DNA of 64,000 nucleotides from the NCBI GenBank assembly GCA_020633335.1, contig JACKDU010000007.1, positions 315,001 to 379,000 of the forward strand, written 5' to 3'. The notes below the pieces were generated by a model. The model was not told the origin of the DNA and searched no databases. It worked only from the letters and a program-made list of their open reading frames with translations. Origin of the DNA: Myxococcales bacterium. Its GTDB lineage: Bacteria; Myxococcota_A; Polyangia; Nannocystales; Nannocystaceae. Positions 43,188 to 51,656 of the stretch are shown here, in pieces. Within the stretch, counting starts at the first letter, position 1, and the number at the start of each line of letters is the position of its first letter. A program made the translations under genes and the position numbers.

Positions 43188-44981
43188 TCAGCCCTCGCGG
43201 ACCCGGATCCCGTGGGCGGCGGCCTCGGCGACCAGCTGGCGGCCGGCGTCGTCGACGACGTCGAGCGCCGCCCCGCGGGCGATGAGGAGGTCGAAGACCG
43301 CCTGGTGGCCGCGCCAGCCGGCGGCGAAGAGCGGCGTCCAGCCGAGGGCGTCGCGCTCCTCGAGGACCGACGCGAGGCCGCGATCGAGGAGGAGCTCGAC
43401 CACCGCCGGCTCTCCGGCCTCGGCCGCGAGGTGGAGGAGGGTCTCGTGGTGGTGCCTCTTGTGGGGGTCTGCGCCGGCGTCGAGGAGGAGGCGGACGACC
43501 TCGAGGTGGCCGCCGCGGATCGCCGTCGCCAACGGGGTCATCCCGAAGTGGCCCGCCCCGGGCGCGAGCCCTGCGGCGAGGTGGCGGAAGACCAGCTCGA
43601 CGATGCCGCCCTCGCAGGCGGCGTGGAGGCTGGCGGCGTCGAGCGCGCATCCGGCCGCGAGGAGGCGCTCGACGACCGCGCGGTGGCCCGCCTTCGCGGC
43701 CGCCTCGAGCCCGCGCTCGCCGCTCTCCTCGTAGCGTCGGAGCTCGGCGTCGTAGCCGGCCTCGAGGAGGCGCTCGACCAGCCAGAGGAGCCCGCCCTCG
43801 CAGGCGCTGAGCCAGAGGAGGCGCTCGGTCCCCGGCGGCCGGAGATCGGCGCCGAGCTCGACGAGGAGGCGGGCGACCTCGTCGTGGCCGGCCCGGGCCG
43901 CCGAGGCGAGCGGGGTGATCACGTCGGGCCGCCCGTTGATCGCCGCGCGGGCAGCCGCCGGCTCAGCGCCGAGCTCGATGAGGAGGCGGGCGACCCGCTC
44001 GGGGGTGACCTCGCCGGTGGCTGCGGTCGGCGCGTCGCCGCCGTCGAGGGGGGCGGCGGCGGCGATCAGGAGGCGCGCCGACTCGACGTCGGCGGCCGCA
44101 TGGAGCGCGCTCAGGCGCCCCTTCGGCGCCCCTTCGGCGCCGTGGGCGAGGAGGAGCGCGACCAGGTCGGGGCGACCCTGGGAGGCCGCGAGCTCGAGCG
44201 GCGTCGTCCAGTACGCGTTGGGATCGACGCCCGCGGCGAGGAGGCGGGCGGCGCCCTCGCGATCGCCGGCGGCGACCCGCGCGTAGAGCGAGTCTGGATG
44301 TCTACTCGGCCATGGCGAATCGTCCATGTCTGATTCGCCATGTTCTCTAGGACGGAGGCGGTAGCGCTCCCACTCGAAGGCGCGGGTGTGCGGGAGGAAG
44401 AAGGGCGAGGGGAGCTGGAGGCGGAGGTACTCGAGGGCGGCGATCAGGACGTCGCGGCGCAGCGGCGTCAGCGAGCCGCCGACCGCGGCGTAGGCGACCC
44501 GCTCCTTTGGATCGAGGAAGAGGACGCGATCGACCTCCCCGGGCGCCCACCCCGGGATCCAGGCCGCCTCGAGGTCGAGGTCGCCGCCCCACATGTCGCA
44601 GGCGTAGAAGATGATCGGGCTCCGGAGCTCGTGCGAGAGGCCCTTGAGCGCGGCCAGGCAGGGGCGCGGCGGCCAGGCGTGGGCCGGCACGCCGCGCTCG
44701 GCGAGGAGCTCACGCGGCGGGAAGCCGAGGTGGGTCTTCGGGTCGCCGATCAGCGCGTCCCAGGGGAGGCGCGCCCGCGTGCGCTCGTCGTCCGGCGCGC
44801 CGAAGCCGGGGAGCGCGAGGAGGCCGGCCGCCGGCAGGGCCTGCGGCGCCCGCTGCGAGAGCGGTCGACCGGTGAGCGCGCGGAGGTGGTAGAGGTGCGG
44901 GCCGAGGAGCGGATCGTCGCCGAGGCGCGCCCGCGCGGCCGGGGTCGCCTGGCAGTAGAGGACGCGGATCGACCAGGCCAT
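43188..44981 (-). CDS. Ankyrin-repeat protein with unidentified N-terminal domain
   Basis: The 597-residue protein has an N-terminal domain of about 220 residues (SIRVLYCQATPAARARLGDDPLLGPHLYHLRAL... DRVLFLDPKERVAYAAVGGSLTPLRRDVLIAALEYL) that was not recognised. A linker follows, then about nine to ten ankyrin repeats, for example TPLATAIRGGHLEVVRLLLDAGADPHKRHHHETLLHLAAEAGEPAVVELLLDRG. Ankyrin repeats mediate protein contacts; the partner is unknown. The linker region is encoded by an 11-bp inverted repeat, described separately. It is divergent from the sulfotransferase-like gene, with 87 bases between the starts. No signal peptide. Confidence 0.88.
   Translation of the reverse strand: MAWSIRVLYCQATPAARARLGDDPLLGPHLYHLRALTGRPLSQRAPQALPAAGLLALPGFGAPDDERTRARLPWDALIGDPKTHLGFPPRELLAERGVPAHAWPPRPCLAALKGLSHELRSPIIFYACDMWGGDLDLEAAWIPGWAPGEVDRVLFLDPKERVAYAAVGGSLTPLRRDVLIAALEYLRLQLPSPFFLPHTRAFEWERYRLRPREHGESDMDDSPWPSRHPDSLYARVAAGDREGAARLLAAGVDPNAYWTTPLELAASQGRPDLVALLLAHGAEGAPKGRLSALHAAADVESARLLIAAAAPLDGGDAPTAATGEVTPERVARLLIELGAEPAAARAAINGRPDVITPLASAARAGHDEVARLLVELGADLRPPGTERLLWLSACEGGLLWLVERLLEAGYDAELRRYEESGERGLEAAAKAGHRAVVERLLAAGCALDAASLHAACEGGIVELVFRHLAAGLAPGAGHFGMTPLATAIRGGHLEVVRLLLDAGADPHKRHHHETLLHLAAEAGEPAVVELLLDRGLASVLEERDALGWTPLFAAGWRGHQAVFDLLIARGAALDVVDDAGRQLVAEAAAHGIRVREG
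44311..44342. repeat. Inverted repeat at the domain junction of the ankyrin gene
   Basis: CATGGCGAATC and GATTCGCCATG form perfect 11-bp arms around a 10-nt loop. The element falls in the coding sequence between the N-terminal domain and the first ankyrin repeat, where the peptide reads HGESDMDDSPWPS. It is AT-richer than its surroundings and may be an inserted palindromic element. Confidence 0.6.
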
Positions 44982-45068
44982 CGCCGCGAGCTTCGCCCGC
45001 CCGCCGACGCGGGATCAAGGCCGGGCGTCGGGCTGGAGATCGCCGCGCGGCTGTGCGATCGTCCGCCG

Positions 45069-45926
45069 GTGATCCTCGTCTCGGGAACCAAGCGGAGCGG
45101 CACCTCGATGTGGATGCAGGTCCTCGCGGCCGCCGGCCTCCCGGTGCTCGGCCAGGCGTTTCCGCGCGGCTGGGATCGGACGATCCGCGAGGCCAACCCC
45201 GAGGGCTTCTTCGAGTCGATCCTCCGCGAGGGGATCTACTACCGGACCAACCCGCACCCGACCACCGGCGACTACTTCCTGCCGGAGCACGTCGACGGCT
45301 ACGCGGTCAAGGTCTTCATCCCCGGGGTGATTCGGACCGAGCGGGCGTACATCGGCCACCTGATCGCCAACGTCCGCGAGTGGCGGGAGTACGAGGCGTC
45401 GATCGAGCGGCTCTACGCGATGGAGCTCGCCCACCAGCGCGAGCGCGACCCCGAGGCCACCGCCCCCGAGTACTTCCCGCCGGCCTACGAGTGGTGGATG
45501 GAGAACTTCGCGCTGGTCCGCGACATCTCGCTGCGCCGCTACCCCGCCCGCCTGCAGGCCTACGACCAGGTCCTCGACGCGCCCGAGCGGGTGATCCGCG
45601 AGACCCTCGAGTGGATCGGCCGCGGCGACGTCGAGGCCGCGGTCGCGGCGGTCAAGCCCGAGCACCGGACCCAGCGTCGGCCGGAGTCGAGCGCGGCGAT
45701 CGATCCGGCGCTCGCCAGGGTCTTCGACGACCTCTACGGGGCGGTCGCCGCCGGCGAGGGCTTTTCGAAGGCGCTCCTCGCCACCCTCAACGAGACCAAC
45801 CGCCGCCTCCTCCCGCAGCTCGTCGAGCTCCAGCGGCGGGTGATCGCCAGCCAGGCCGCGCGGGCGCGCGAGGGCGGGCAGCAGCGGCGCCCCGAGGCGA
45901 TCGAGGGGCTGCCGCGCGAGCGCTGA
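45069..45926 (+). CDS. Sulfotransferase-like P-loop protein
   Basis: The protein starts VILVSGTKRSGTSMWMQVLAAAGLPVLG, the PAPS/5'-phosphosulfate-binding P-loop typical of sulfotransferase families, with RSGTS as the key residues. A later 3'-phosphate-binding-like region (LQAYDQVLDAPERVIRETLEWIG) supports the family. The length of 285 residues is typical. Substrate unknown; it may sulfate a lipid, glycan or peptide. The GTG start is chosen because it opens directly onto the P-loop strand; the longer frame upstream is antisense to the ankyrin gene. No signal peptide, so it acts in the cytoplasm. Confidence 0.78.
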   Translation: MILVSGTKRSGTSMWMQVLAAAGLPVLGQAFPRGWDRTIREANPEGFFESILREGIYYRTNPHPTTGDYFLPEHVDGYAVKVFIPGVIRTERAYIGHLIANVREWREYEASIERLYAMELAHQRERDPEATAPEYFPPAYEWWMENFALVRDISLRRYPARLQAYDQVLDAPERVIRETLEWIGRGDVEAAVAAVKPEHRTQRRPESSAAIDPALARVFDDLYGAVAAGEGFSKALLATLNETNRRLLPQLVELQRRVIASQAARAREGGQQRRPEAIEGLPRER

Positions 45927-45945
45927 GCGGCGCTAGCGAGGGCGA

Positions 45946-46695
45946 CTAGCCGCCGCAGGCGACGTCGATCGCCGCGGCCTCGTCCGGACAGGCGTTGTCG
46001 CCCCCGAGCTCCGCGCAGCTCAGGCCGGTGAGGCAGGCGTAGTACTCCTCGTAGGCCATCCCGCAGGCGGCCCCGTACTCCATCGTCGCCTCGTTGAGGC
46101 CGATCTGGCAGTACTTGGCGAAGTACGAGGCGTCCTCGCCGGAGCACTCGGCGTACTTGGTCGCGAAGGCCGCGCACACCTCACCGATCTCCGGCGCGCA
46201 CGCCTCGTTGAACGCGGCGTAGTCCGCCGCGCAGAGCTCGGAGTCCGGGAAGTCGGCGCACTCCTGGTCGGCGAGGCACCCGTTGAGGGCGTCGAAGGCC
46301 GCCGCGCACGCCGGGCCGTACTCCTGCTCCCAGTACATCTTCGCCTCCTGGCATCCGGCGAGGATGTCGTCGTAGCTCTCGCCCGGGTTGCACTCGACGT
46401 ACTTGGTCGTGTAGCTCTCGCACGCGCCCGCCGGCCCGCCGGTGGTCTCGCTCGCGGTCGTCCCGCTCGAGGTCGAGCCGCTGGTCGCCCCCATCGTCCC
46501 GCTGCCGCTGCCGCCGGAGTCGGTGCCGGCGGTGGTCGTGTCGCTCGCGGACCCGGTGGTGGTCGCGGTCCCGCCGCTCGTGGTGCCGGTCGGCGAGGTG
46601 TCGGAGGTCGAGCTCGTGTCGTCGCTCGTGCACGCGAGCGGGATCCCGCCGAGGGAGAGGAGGAAGGCGAGGTGGCGGTACGAAGAGGAGTCCAT
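45946..46695 (-). CDS. Lipoprotein with two Cys-rich repeats
   Basis: The 249-residue protein starts with a lipoprotein signal ending GGIPLAC-TSDD. A Ser/Thr/Gly linker of about 65 residues follows. Two related Cys-rich units then read CESYTTKYVECNPGESY and CAAFATKYAECSGEDASYF, each followed by a helical EYGxACxxAF/Y motif. The regular Cys spacing implies disulfide-bonded helical bundles. No family recognised. TATCCT lies 6 nt before the ATG on the minus strand. It sits in front of a divergent region containing a CCGATCGG-like element. Confidence 0.75.
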   Translation of the reverse strand: MDSSSYRHLAFLLSLGGIPLACTSDDTSSTSDTSPTGTTSGGTATTTGSASDTTTAGTDSGGSGSGTMGATSGSTSSGTTASETTGGPAGACESYTTKYVECNPGESYDDILAGCQEAKMYWEQEYGPACAAAFDALNGCLADQECADFPDSELCAADYAAFNEACAPEIGEVCAAFATKYAECSGEDASYFAKYCQIGLNEATMEYGAACGMAYEEYYACLTGLSCAELGGDNACPDEAAAIDVACGG

Positions 46696-46957
46696 GGTCC
46701 GAGGATATCGCCGCGTACCCGGGGGAGGAAGAGGTCCGCTCGCGCGATCACGCCCCGCGAGCGGTCGCGTCGCGCTCCGTCGATGGGGGGGGGGTCCCCA
46801 TGGATCGTGTGAAACGACGATCTGGCCGATCAGGCAGGTGCGAAGCGACCCGCGCGTGGGCGCGCGCGGGCGGTCGCCCCCCTGATCACCTTCGCGCTCG
46901 GCCTGCTGGTAGGCTCGCCGGCGGCGGGCGTCGCTCGCCAGATGGAGGGTGAGGACG
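46696..46957. promoter_or_regulatory. Divergent promoter region with a CCGATCGG-type element
   Basis: On the minus strand, 46839-46814 carries CTGATCGGCCAGATCGTCG, which matches 15 of 19 bases of the CCGATCGGTCAGGTCGTGG element at 5.9-6.1 kb. TATCCT for the minus-strand lipoprotein lies at 46707-46702. A run of nine G occurs near 46787. GAGG precedes the plus-strand ATG at 46958. Confidence 0.5.
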
Positions 46958-47290
46958 ATGAGCTTCAAGGACGCGATTGCCAAGTTCACCGACGAGGTCA
47001 AGGACCTCTCGAGCTTGCAGGTGACGACCTACACCGGGAGCCTCGAGGAGGCGATCGGCGAGGGCGGCGAGATCAATTGGGAGGCCTTCAAGCCGACCAG
47101 CGGCAAGCTGGTGCTGGCGGCGGCGACCCTGGTGAAGGCCGACTACGACACCGTCAATTTCCGCTCCGGCGACAAGAGCCTCGAGAACATCGGCGATCTC
47201 CTCGAGCTCCACCAGTCCGCGGTCGAGAGCGCGCAGAACGGCCGGCTGGCGATGGTGAAGATGTTCGGCGGCCTCATCGGCCTCGGCTGA
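46958..47290 (+). CDS. Small acidic protein of unknown function
   Basis: The 110-residue protein MSFKDAIAKFTDEVKDLSSLQVTTYTGSLEEAIG reads as one soluble alpha/beta domain ending KMFGGLIGLG. No signal peptide or membrane helix. The ATG has GAGG 4 nt upstream; an in-frame GTG three codons earlier is an alternative. It is followed after 10 bases by the larger membrane-protein gene, so the two are probably co-transcribed. No family recognised. Confidence 0.65.
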   Translation: MSFKDAIAKFTDEVKDLSSLQVTTYTGSLEEAIGEGGEINWEAFKPTSGKLVLAAATLVKADYDTVNFRSGDKSLENIGDLLELHQSAVESAQNGRLAMVKMFGGLIGLG

Positions 47291-47300
47291 GCGCCGCGCC

Positions 47301-49100
47301 GTGGTGACCAGCGCGCGCCGCAGCGACGCGGTCGACGAGCCGCTCCTTCGCCTCGGCGACGATCTCCTCCGGGCCCAGGTGGTGACCGGGATCGCCCCGA
47401 CCGAGCCGGCGGAGCCGCTCTATCCCCAGAACTTCGGGCCGCGGCGAGCGATCGCCCGCCGCCGGCTCGGCAACCTCGGCTATCCGCTGGACGAGCCCGA
47501 CCGCTCGCTCTTCGATCGCTTTCGGGTCGAGGCCGGGCTCCGGGCGACCGGCGACGACCGCCTCGACGACGCGACCTGGTCGGCGATCGACGAGCTGGTG
47601 AGCCTCGAGGCCGACGTCGACGCGTCGCGCTGGCGCGATCGCCAGGGGCGCTGGCTGCCGGCGATGCGGCGGGCGATCCTGGCGCGCCGGGTCGCCCTCG
47701 AATTTGGCGAGGGCGCGCTCTCCTTCAGCGCCGAGGCGGCGAGCGAGGAGGCGCCGAGCGCCGAGGAGGCGGACGACGAGCTGCGGAGCCTGGCGATCGC
47801 CCTCGGGCGGCCGGTCGACGATCAGCTCATCGGCCTCCTCTTCGATCACGAGCGCCTCTTCGCGGCCCGTGAGGGCCTCGTCGGCGACGAGGGGCTCGCC
47901 TTCGGCGACGAGGCGGCCCCGCGGATCGCCGACGTCGTCCGCCAGGCCGAGCTCGCGCGCCTCGGCCTCGACGACGCGACCCTCGCGGAGATCCTGGCGG
48001 CCGACGACGCGAAGGCGTCGGCCGCCCGTGCGAGCGCGCCCGCGCCACCGGTCGCGCCCCCGCCACCGGCTAGCGCAGGCCGCGGGGCCCGCGAGGACGA
48101 CGACGAGGCGATCGAGGTGAACCCGCCGAGCGGCGAGGACGACCTCCAGCCGATGGCGCTGGGCCTCGACTTCGACGACTTCGACGACGTCGACGAGGAA
48201 GAGGAGGTGGCCGAGCCCGCCGCCGAGCCCGCACCCGAGCCGCCGCCGCGCGCGGACGAGGACGCCGTCGACCCCGACGCGATCCTCGACGAGGAGAGCG
48301 ACCCCGACGCCGTCGACCCCTTCGACGATGACCTGCTCCTCGGGTCAGGCGACGAGGAGGCGCTCTCCTTCGGCCTCATGGACGGCCTCGCGTCGGTCCG
48401 CAAGTTCTTCCGCGATCTGATCGAGGAGCCGGAGCTGCGAAAGAAGCCGAACGAGGCCCAGCTCCGGGCCTACGCGGTCTCGGTCACCCGCCTGATCAGC
48501 GCCGAGGACGACGTCGGCGAGCGCTGGCAGGACTTCGTCGGCGACGAGTCGTCGGTCTGGGAGGCCCGCGGTCGGGCGAGCGCCTGGCTCCACGGGGCCG
48601 CCCGCTGGCTCCGCGAGCGCGGCCTCGGCCTCCTCGACGGCCTCAAGAGGCTCCTCGGTCGCCTCCGCAAGGCGGCGGAGGCGGCCCTCGGCTACATGCG
48701 CTCGCTCTTCACCAACCTCTTTCGGGTCCTCTACCACGACCTCGCCCGGGTCTTTGACATCGCCCACGCGGCCGCCTCGTCGCTGGTCCAGCACATCCGC
48801 GGGGCGACGGTCCCCGAGGGCGACGCGCGGATCGTCCTCCGCCGTCGGGCCCAGCGCGCGGTCGTCCTGGTCGACCCGGGGGCGACGAGCGAGGAGTGCC
48901 GGACCCTCGCGCTGCGATTGCGGCGGGAGGGCGAGCTCCTCGCGGTCGTCGGCGAGCTCCTCGGCCTCGTCCTGGCGATCACCGCGACCTGGGCCTTCGG
49001 GGCCGCGCTCACCCCGGCGCTGGTGCTCCGCGGCCTCGGCGGCCGCGCCCAGCGGATCATCCTCCTCGGTCGGCGACTCGCGGCGCTCAGCGCTGGCTGA
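47301..49100 (+). CDS. Peptidoglycan-binding-like protein with acidic linker and C-terminal membrane segment
   Basis: The N-terminal 90 residues contain RRRLGNLGYPLDEPDRSLFDRFRVEAGLRATGDDRLDDATWSAIDELV, close to the PG_binding_1 pattern (RLNxLGY, LFQxxxGLxxTGxxDxxTxxAL). Asp/Glu-rich linkers (DFDDFDDVDEEEEVAEP) occupy residues 260-350. A basic helical region with FRDLI and LLGRLRKAAEAALGYMRSLFTNLFRVLYHD follows, and the end has one or two membrane helices (LLAVVGELLGLVLAITATWAFG). There is no N-terminal signal peptide, so topology is unclear; the function is unknown. It lies 10 bases after the 110-residue gene. Its 3' end overlaps the convergent HTTM gene by 14 nt. Confidence 0.7.
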   Translation: MVTSARRSDAVDEPLLRLGDDLLRAQVVTGIAPTEPAEPLYPQNFGPRRAIARRRLGNLGYPLDEPDRSLFDRFRVEAGLRATGDDRLDDATWSAIDELVSLEADVDASRWRDRQGRWLPAMRRAILARRVALEFGEGALSFSAEAASEEAPSAEEADDELRSLAIALGRPVDDQLIGLLFDHERLFAAREGLVGDEGLAFGDEAAPRIADVVRQAELARLGLDDATLAEILAADDAKASAARASAPAPPVAPPPPASAGRGAREDDDEAIEVNPPSGEDDLQPMALGLDFDDFDDVDEEEEVAEPAAEPAPEPPPRADEDAVDPDAILDEESDPDAVDPFDDDLLLGSGDEEALSFGLMDGLASVRKFFRDLIEEPELRKKPNEAQLRAYAVSVTRLISAEDDVGERWQDFVGDESSVWEARGRASAWLHGAARWLRERGLGLLDGLKRLLGRLRKAAEAALGYMRSLFTNLFRVLYHDLARVFDIAHAAASSLVQHIRGATVPEGDARIVLRRRAQRAVVLVDPGATSEECRTLALRLRREGELLAVVGELLGLVLAITATWAFGAALTPALVLRGLGGRAQRIILLGRRLAALSAG

Positions 49101-50874
49101 GCGCGCGGAGGCCGAGCGCGCCGACGATCGACCTGACCCCGGGGACATATGATAGGGGCGCGAAGATCCAGAGCCCGGGGAGGAGGCGAGCGAGGCGCGC
49201 GCCGGCGGCCGCGCCCTCGAGCACCGCGCCCCCGGGCGCGCGCAGGCGGAGGCGCCCGTCGCCCGCCGGGTCCTCGGCGAAGTCGAGGCGGCCGCAGAGA
49301 TCCCAGCAGCGGAGGAGGGCCGCTCGACGGATCGCGCCGTCGCTCGGGCCATGGAGGACGACGTGGAGCGGCCGCCGCGTCCGGTGGCGGAGGCGGCGGC
49401 CGGGCGCGGAGAGCCAGCGCCGCCAGCCGACGGGGGCCGGCGCGCCGCCCTCGCCCGGGGCCAGCGCGCGGGTGCCGACGAAGCGCCAGATCGCGTCGAC
49501 CTCCTCGCCCTTGAGCCAGACGAAGTAGAGCGCCAGCATCACCTGGACGAAGGTGCCGACGTTCATGAGGAGGTCGATGCCGACGTGCATCGCCACCCCG
49601 AAGCCGAGCCAGAGGCGGCGCCCGAGGAGCCAGCGGAGCGTGAAGGCGTGGACCCGCGGCGCCCAGCGGCGGAGGCCGAGGTAGAGCCCGACCAGGAGCG
49701 CGGGCGCGGCGAGGGCGGCGACCTGGACGATCCTCGCCATCGTCAGGGCGTCGACGCTCGGCCACGGCGAGTGCTCGACGTCGTAGTAGTAGAGGGCCGC
49801 GAGCGCGCCGAGGTAGGCGGCGATCGCGAAGAAGCCGGCGACGCAGCCCCACGAGAGGAGCCGCCGCCAGCGCCCGGCGTCGCCCCAGAGCCCCAGGCCG
49901 CGCTCGCGCTCGAAGGCCTGGAGCGCGAGGCCGATCCCGGCGAAGGGGAAGAGGGTCTCCCAGAGCTTGGTCATCCAGGTGAGGAGCGGGAGGAAGCCGA
50001 TCCGGTGGAGGACGACGTTGAGCGGGATCTGGGCCGGGTGGCGGTAGAAGTGATCGAGGCAGAGCGCGTAGTAGAGGGCGGTGCCGTCGAACCAGGTGAT
50101 CCCGTTCTTGAGCGCCCCGGTCGCGCAGTAGATGATGATGAGCTGGAGCATCATCAGGCGGAGCGGCCAGGCGGCGATCGAGCGGAGCGGCGGCAGGTGA
50201 TCGAGCGCCGGCGCCGTCAGGATCTCCCGCCGCCGCCGCCGCCAGGCGTCGATCGAGTAGGCCTCGCCCCAGCGGACGAAGAGGCCGAGGAAGAGGACGT
50301 TGCGGATCACCGTGTCGCCGCCGGAGTAGAAGATCGGCGAGTAGGCGTAGATCGAGTTGACCAGGAACCAGGCGACGAGGGACGACGCCCGGGTCCGAAA
50401 GCCGACGAGGACCGCGACGAGGGAGGCGATCGCCGCCGCGAAGTGGGCGAAGACCACCGGCGGATCGGAGCGGAGGTGGAGGAGCGAGGAGCGGCCGAGG
50501 AGCGCCCGCAGCGGGTCGAACCAGCGCTCGAAGCCGCGCTCTGGGTCCCAGAGCTCGGTCAGGCGACCCCCGTAGAGCTTGCGGGCCTCGTCGGTCGGCC
50601 AGAGCCCCTCGTCGCTGAAGAGGAAGCGGGCGTAGGGGAGGAGGTCGACGAGGCTCCAGAGGACCACCAGGCTGACGGCGATCCGGGTCAGCGCCGCCGG
50701 TCGCGGGTCGACCTTGGTGAACCAGAGGCGGCGCCAGAGCTCGGGGCGGAGGACGAAGAAGAGGACGAGGAGCGCGCTGCCGCCCCAGAGCGCCGCGGTC
50801 GCGGCGTCGAGGTGGGCGGAGACGTCGACCGCGCGGCGGCCGGCCTCGGTCGCGGCGAGGAGCGCGGCGATCAT
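49087..50874 (-). CDS. HTTM (vitamin K-dependent gamma-carboxylase-like) membrane protein with degenerate DCC tail
   Basis: The 595-residue protein has about ten membrane helices with HTTM-family text: DPRPAALTRIAVSLVVLWSLVDLLPYARFLFSDEG, WFDGTALYYALCLDHFYRHP and GRRLWLGFGVAMHVGIDLLMN. After residue 500 a soluble part begins PLHVVLHGPSDGAIRRAALLRC and ends LPGLWIFAPLSYVPGVRSIVGALGL. This resembles a DCC (DUF393) thiol-oxidoreductase domain whose DxxCxxC motif has been lost. The ATG overlaps the stop of the preceding gene by 4 nt (ATGA). It is the last gene of a three-gene operon. Substrate unknown; gamma-carboxylation is only the family precedent. Confidence 0.82.
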   Translation of the reverse strand: MIAALLAATEAGRRAVDVSAHLDAATAALWGGSALLVLFFVLRPELWRRLWFTKVDPRPAALTRIAVSLVVLWSLVDLLPYARFLFSDEGLWPTDEARKLYGGRLTELWDPERGFERWFDPLRALLGRSSLLHLRSDPPVVFAHFAAAIASLVAVLVGFRTRASSLVAWFLVNSIYAYSPIFYSGGDTVIRNVLFLGLFVRWGEAYSIDAWRRRRREILTAPALDHLPPLRSIAAWPLRLMMLQLIIIYCATGALKNGITWFDGTALYYALCLDHFYRHPAQIPLNVVLHRIGFLPLLTWMTKLWETLFPFAGIGLALQAFERERGLGLWGDAGRWRRLLSWGCVAGFFAIAAYLGALAALYYYDVEHSPWPSVDALTMARIVQVAALAAPALLVGLYLGLRRWAPRVHAFTLRWLLGRRLWLGFGVAMHVGIDLLMNVGTFVQVMLALYFVWLKGEEVDAIWRFVGTRALAPGEGGAPAPVGWRRWLSAPGRRLRHRTRRPLHVVLHGPSDGAIRRAALLRCWDLCGRLDFAEDPAGDGRLRLRAPGGAVLEGAAAGARLARLLPGLWIFAPLSYVPGVRSIVGALGLRALSQR

Positions 50875-51656
50875 CGCCGGCCCTCCGCGCGGGTCCACCA
50901 GGTCTCGAGCTCGAGCGGCTTGTAGTGGCCGGCGGGCGCCGGCGGGAGGCCGAGGCGCGCGCGGATCTCCGGGGAGAGCTGGCCCTGCGGGAGGAGGTCG
51001 CACTCGAAGACCTCGAGCTCCCGGCGCGCGAGCGGCAGGCGCATCGGGTCGAAGCCGATCGAGGTCCACGAGGGCCGGATCGCCTCGCTCGCGCGGTAGA
51101 CCACCCGCGGCGGCGGGATCTTCGACTCGAGGCGGACCAGCCGCACCCGCTTCGCCGGCTCGCCGCCGTGGGTGCGCTCCCACTCCCGACAGACCCAGGC
51201 GGCGTAGGGCTGGTGGTAGTGGCTCTGCTCGCCGAGGCGCCGGTTCACCTTGGCGAGGCGGTCGTAGATCACGTAGGGGTAGCGGCGGCGCCCGTAGAGG
51301 TCGTGCTCGGCGTCCCAGGTCTTGCCGTTGCGGTCGTCGACCAGCACCCGGACGAAGACGTTGTTGCGGTGGGGGTTGGGCGCGAACATCGTCCAGTTCT
51401 GGACGTTCGCGGTCGCCCGCATGTAGAGCCCGATCCGCAGGTAGTGGTTCATCGCCCGCCCGTACTTGCGGGCGAGCCCGCCGCTCGGCGTCGAGTGGAG
51501 GAGGACCGCGGCGGTGTGGTAGGCGATGAAGAGCGAGGCGACGATCATCAGCGCCGGCGAGTAGGCCCAGCCGCCGCCGCGGACGGTCTCGGCGGCGGCG
51601 GGCGCCGGCTGGTGGAGGAGCCCCGCCGCCTGCGCGCCGCCCCCGGCCTCAGCCAC
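50871..51656 (-). CDS. MFAPNP-domain membrane protein (HTTM partner)
   Basis: The 261-residue protein has one membrane helix near residue 40 (YSPALMIVASLFIAYHTAAVLL) and then a domain with NVQNWTMFAPNPHRNNVFVRVLV. HYHQPYAAWVCREWERTHGGEPAKRVRLVRLESKIPPP follows. It is homologous to the C-terminal third of the next upstream gene, which reads SWRMFAPNPPRGNTFMKTVVV and YHCREWFLETGVWPTRIEIYKITNAIPSP. The GTG start overlaps that gene by 8 nt and its stop overlaps the next by 4 nt, so all three are translationally coupled. It may act together with the separate HTTM protein that follows. Function unknown. Confidence 0.78.
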   Translation of the reverse strand: MAEAGGGAQAAGLLHQPAPAAAETVRGGGWAYSPALMIVASLFIAYHTAAVLLHSTPSGGLARKYGRAMNHYLRIGLYMRATANVQNWTMFAPNPHRNNVFVRVLVDDRNGKTWDAEHDLYGRRRYPYVIYDRLAKVNRRLGEQSHYHQPYAAWVCREWERTHGGEPAKRVRLVRLESKIPPPRVVYRASEAIRPSWTSIGFDPMRLPLARRELEVFECDLLPQGQLSPEIRARLGLPPAPAGHYKPLELETWWTRAEGRR

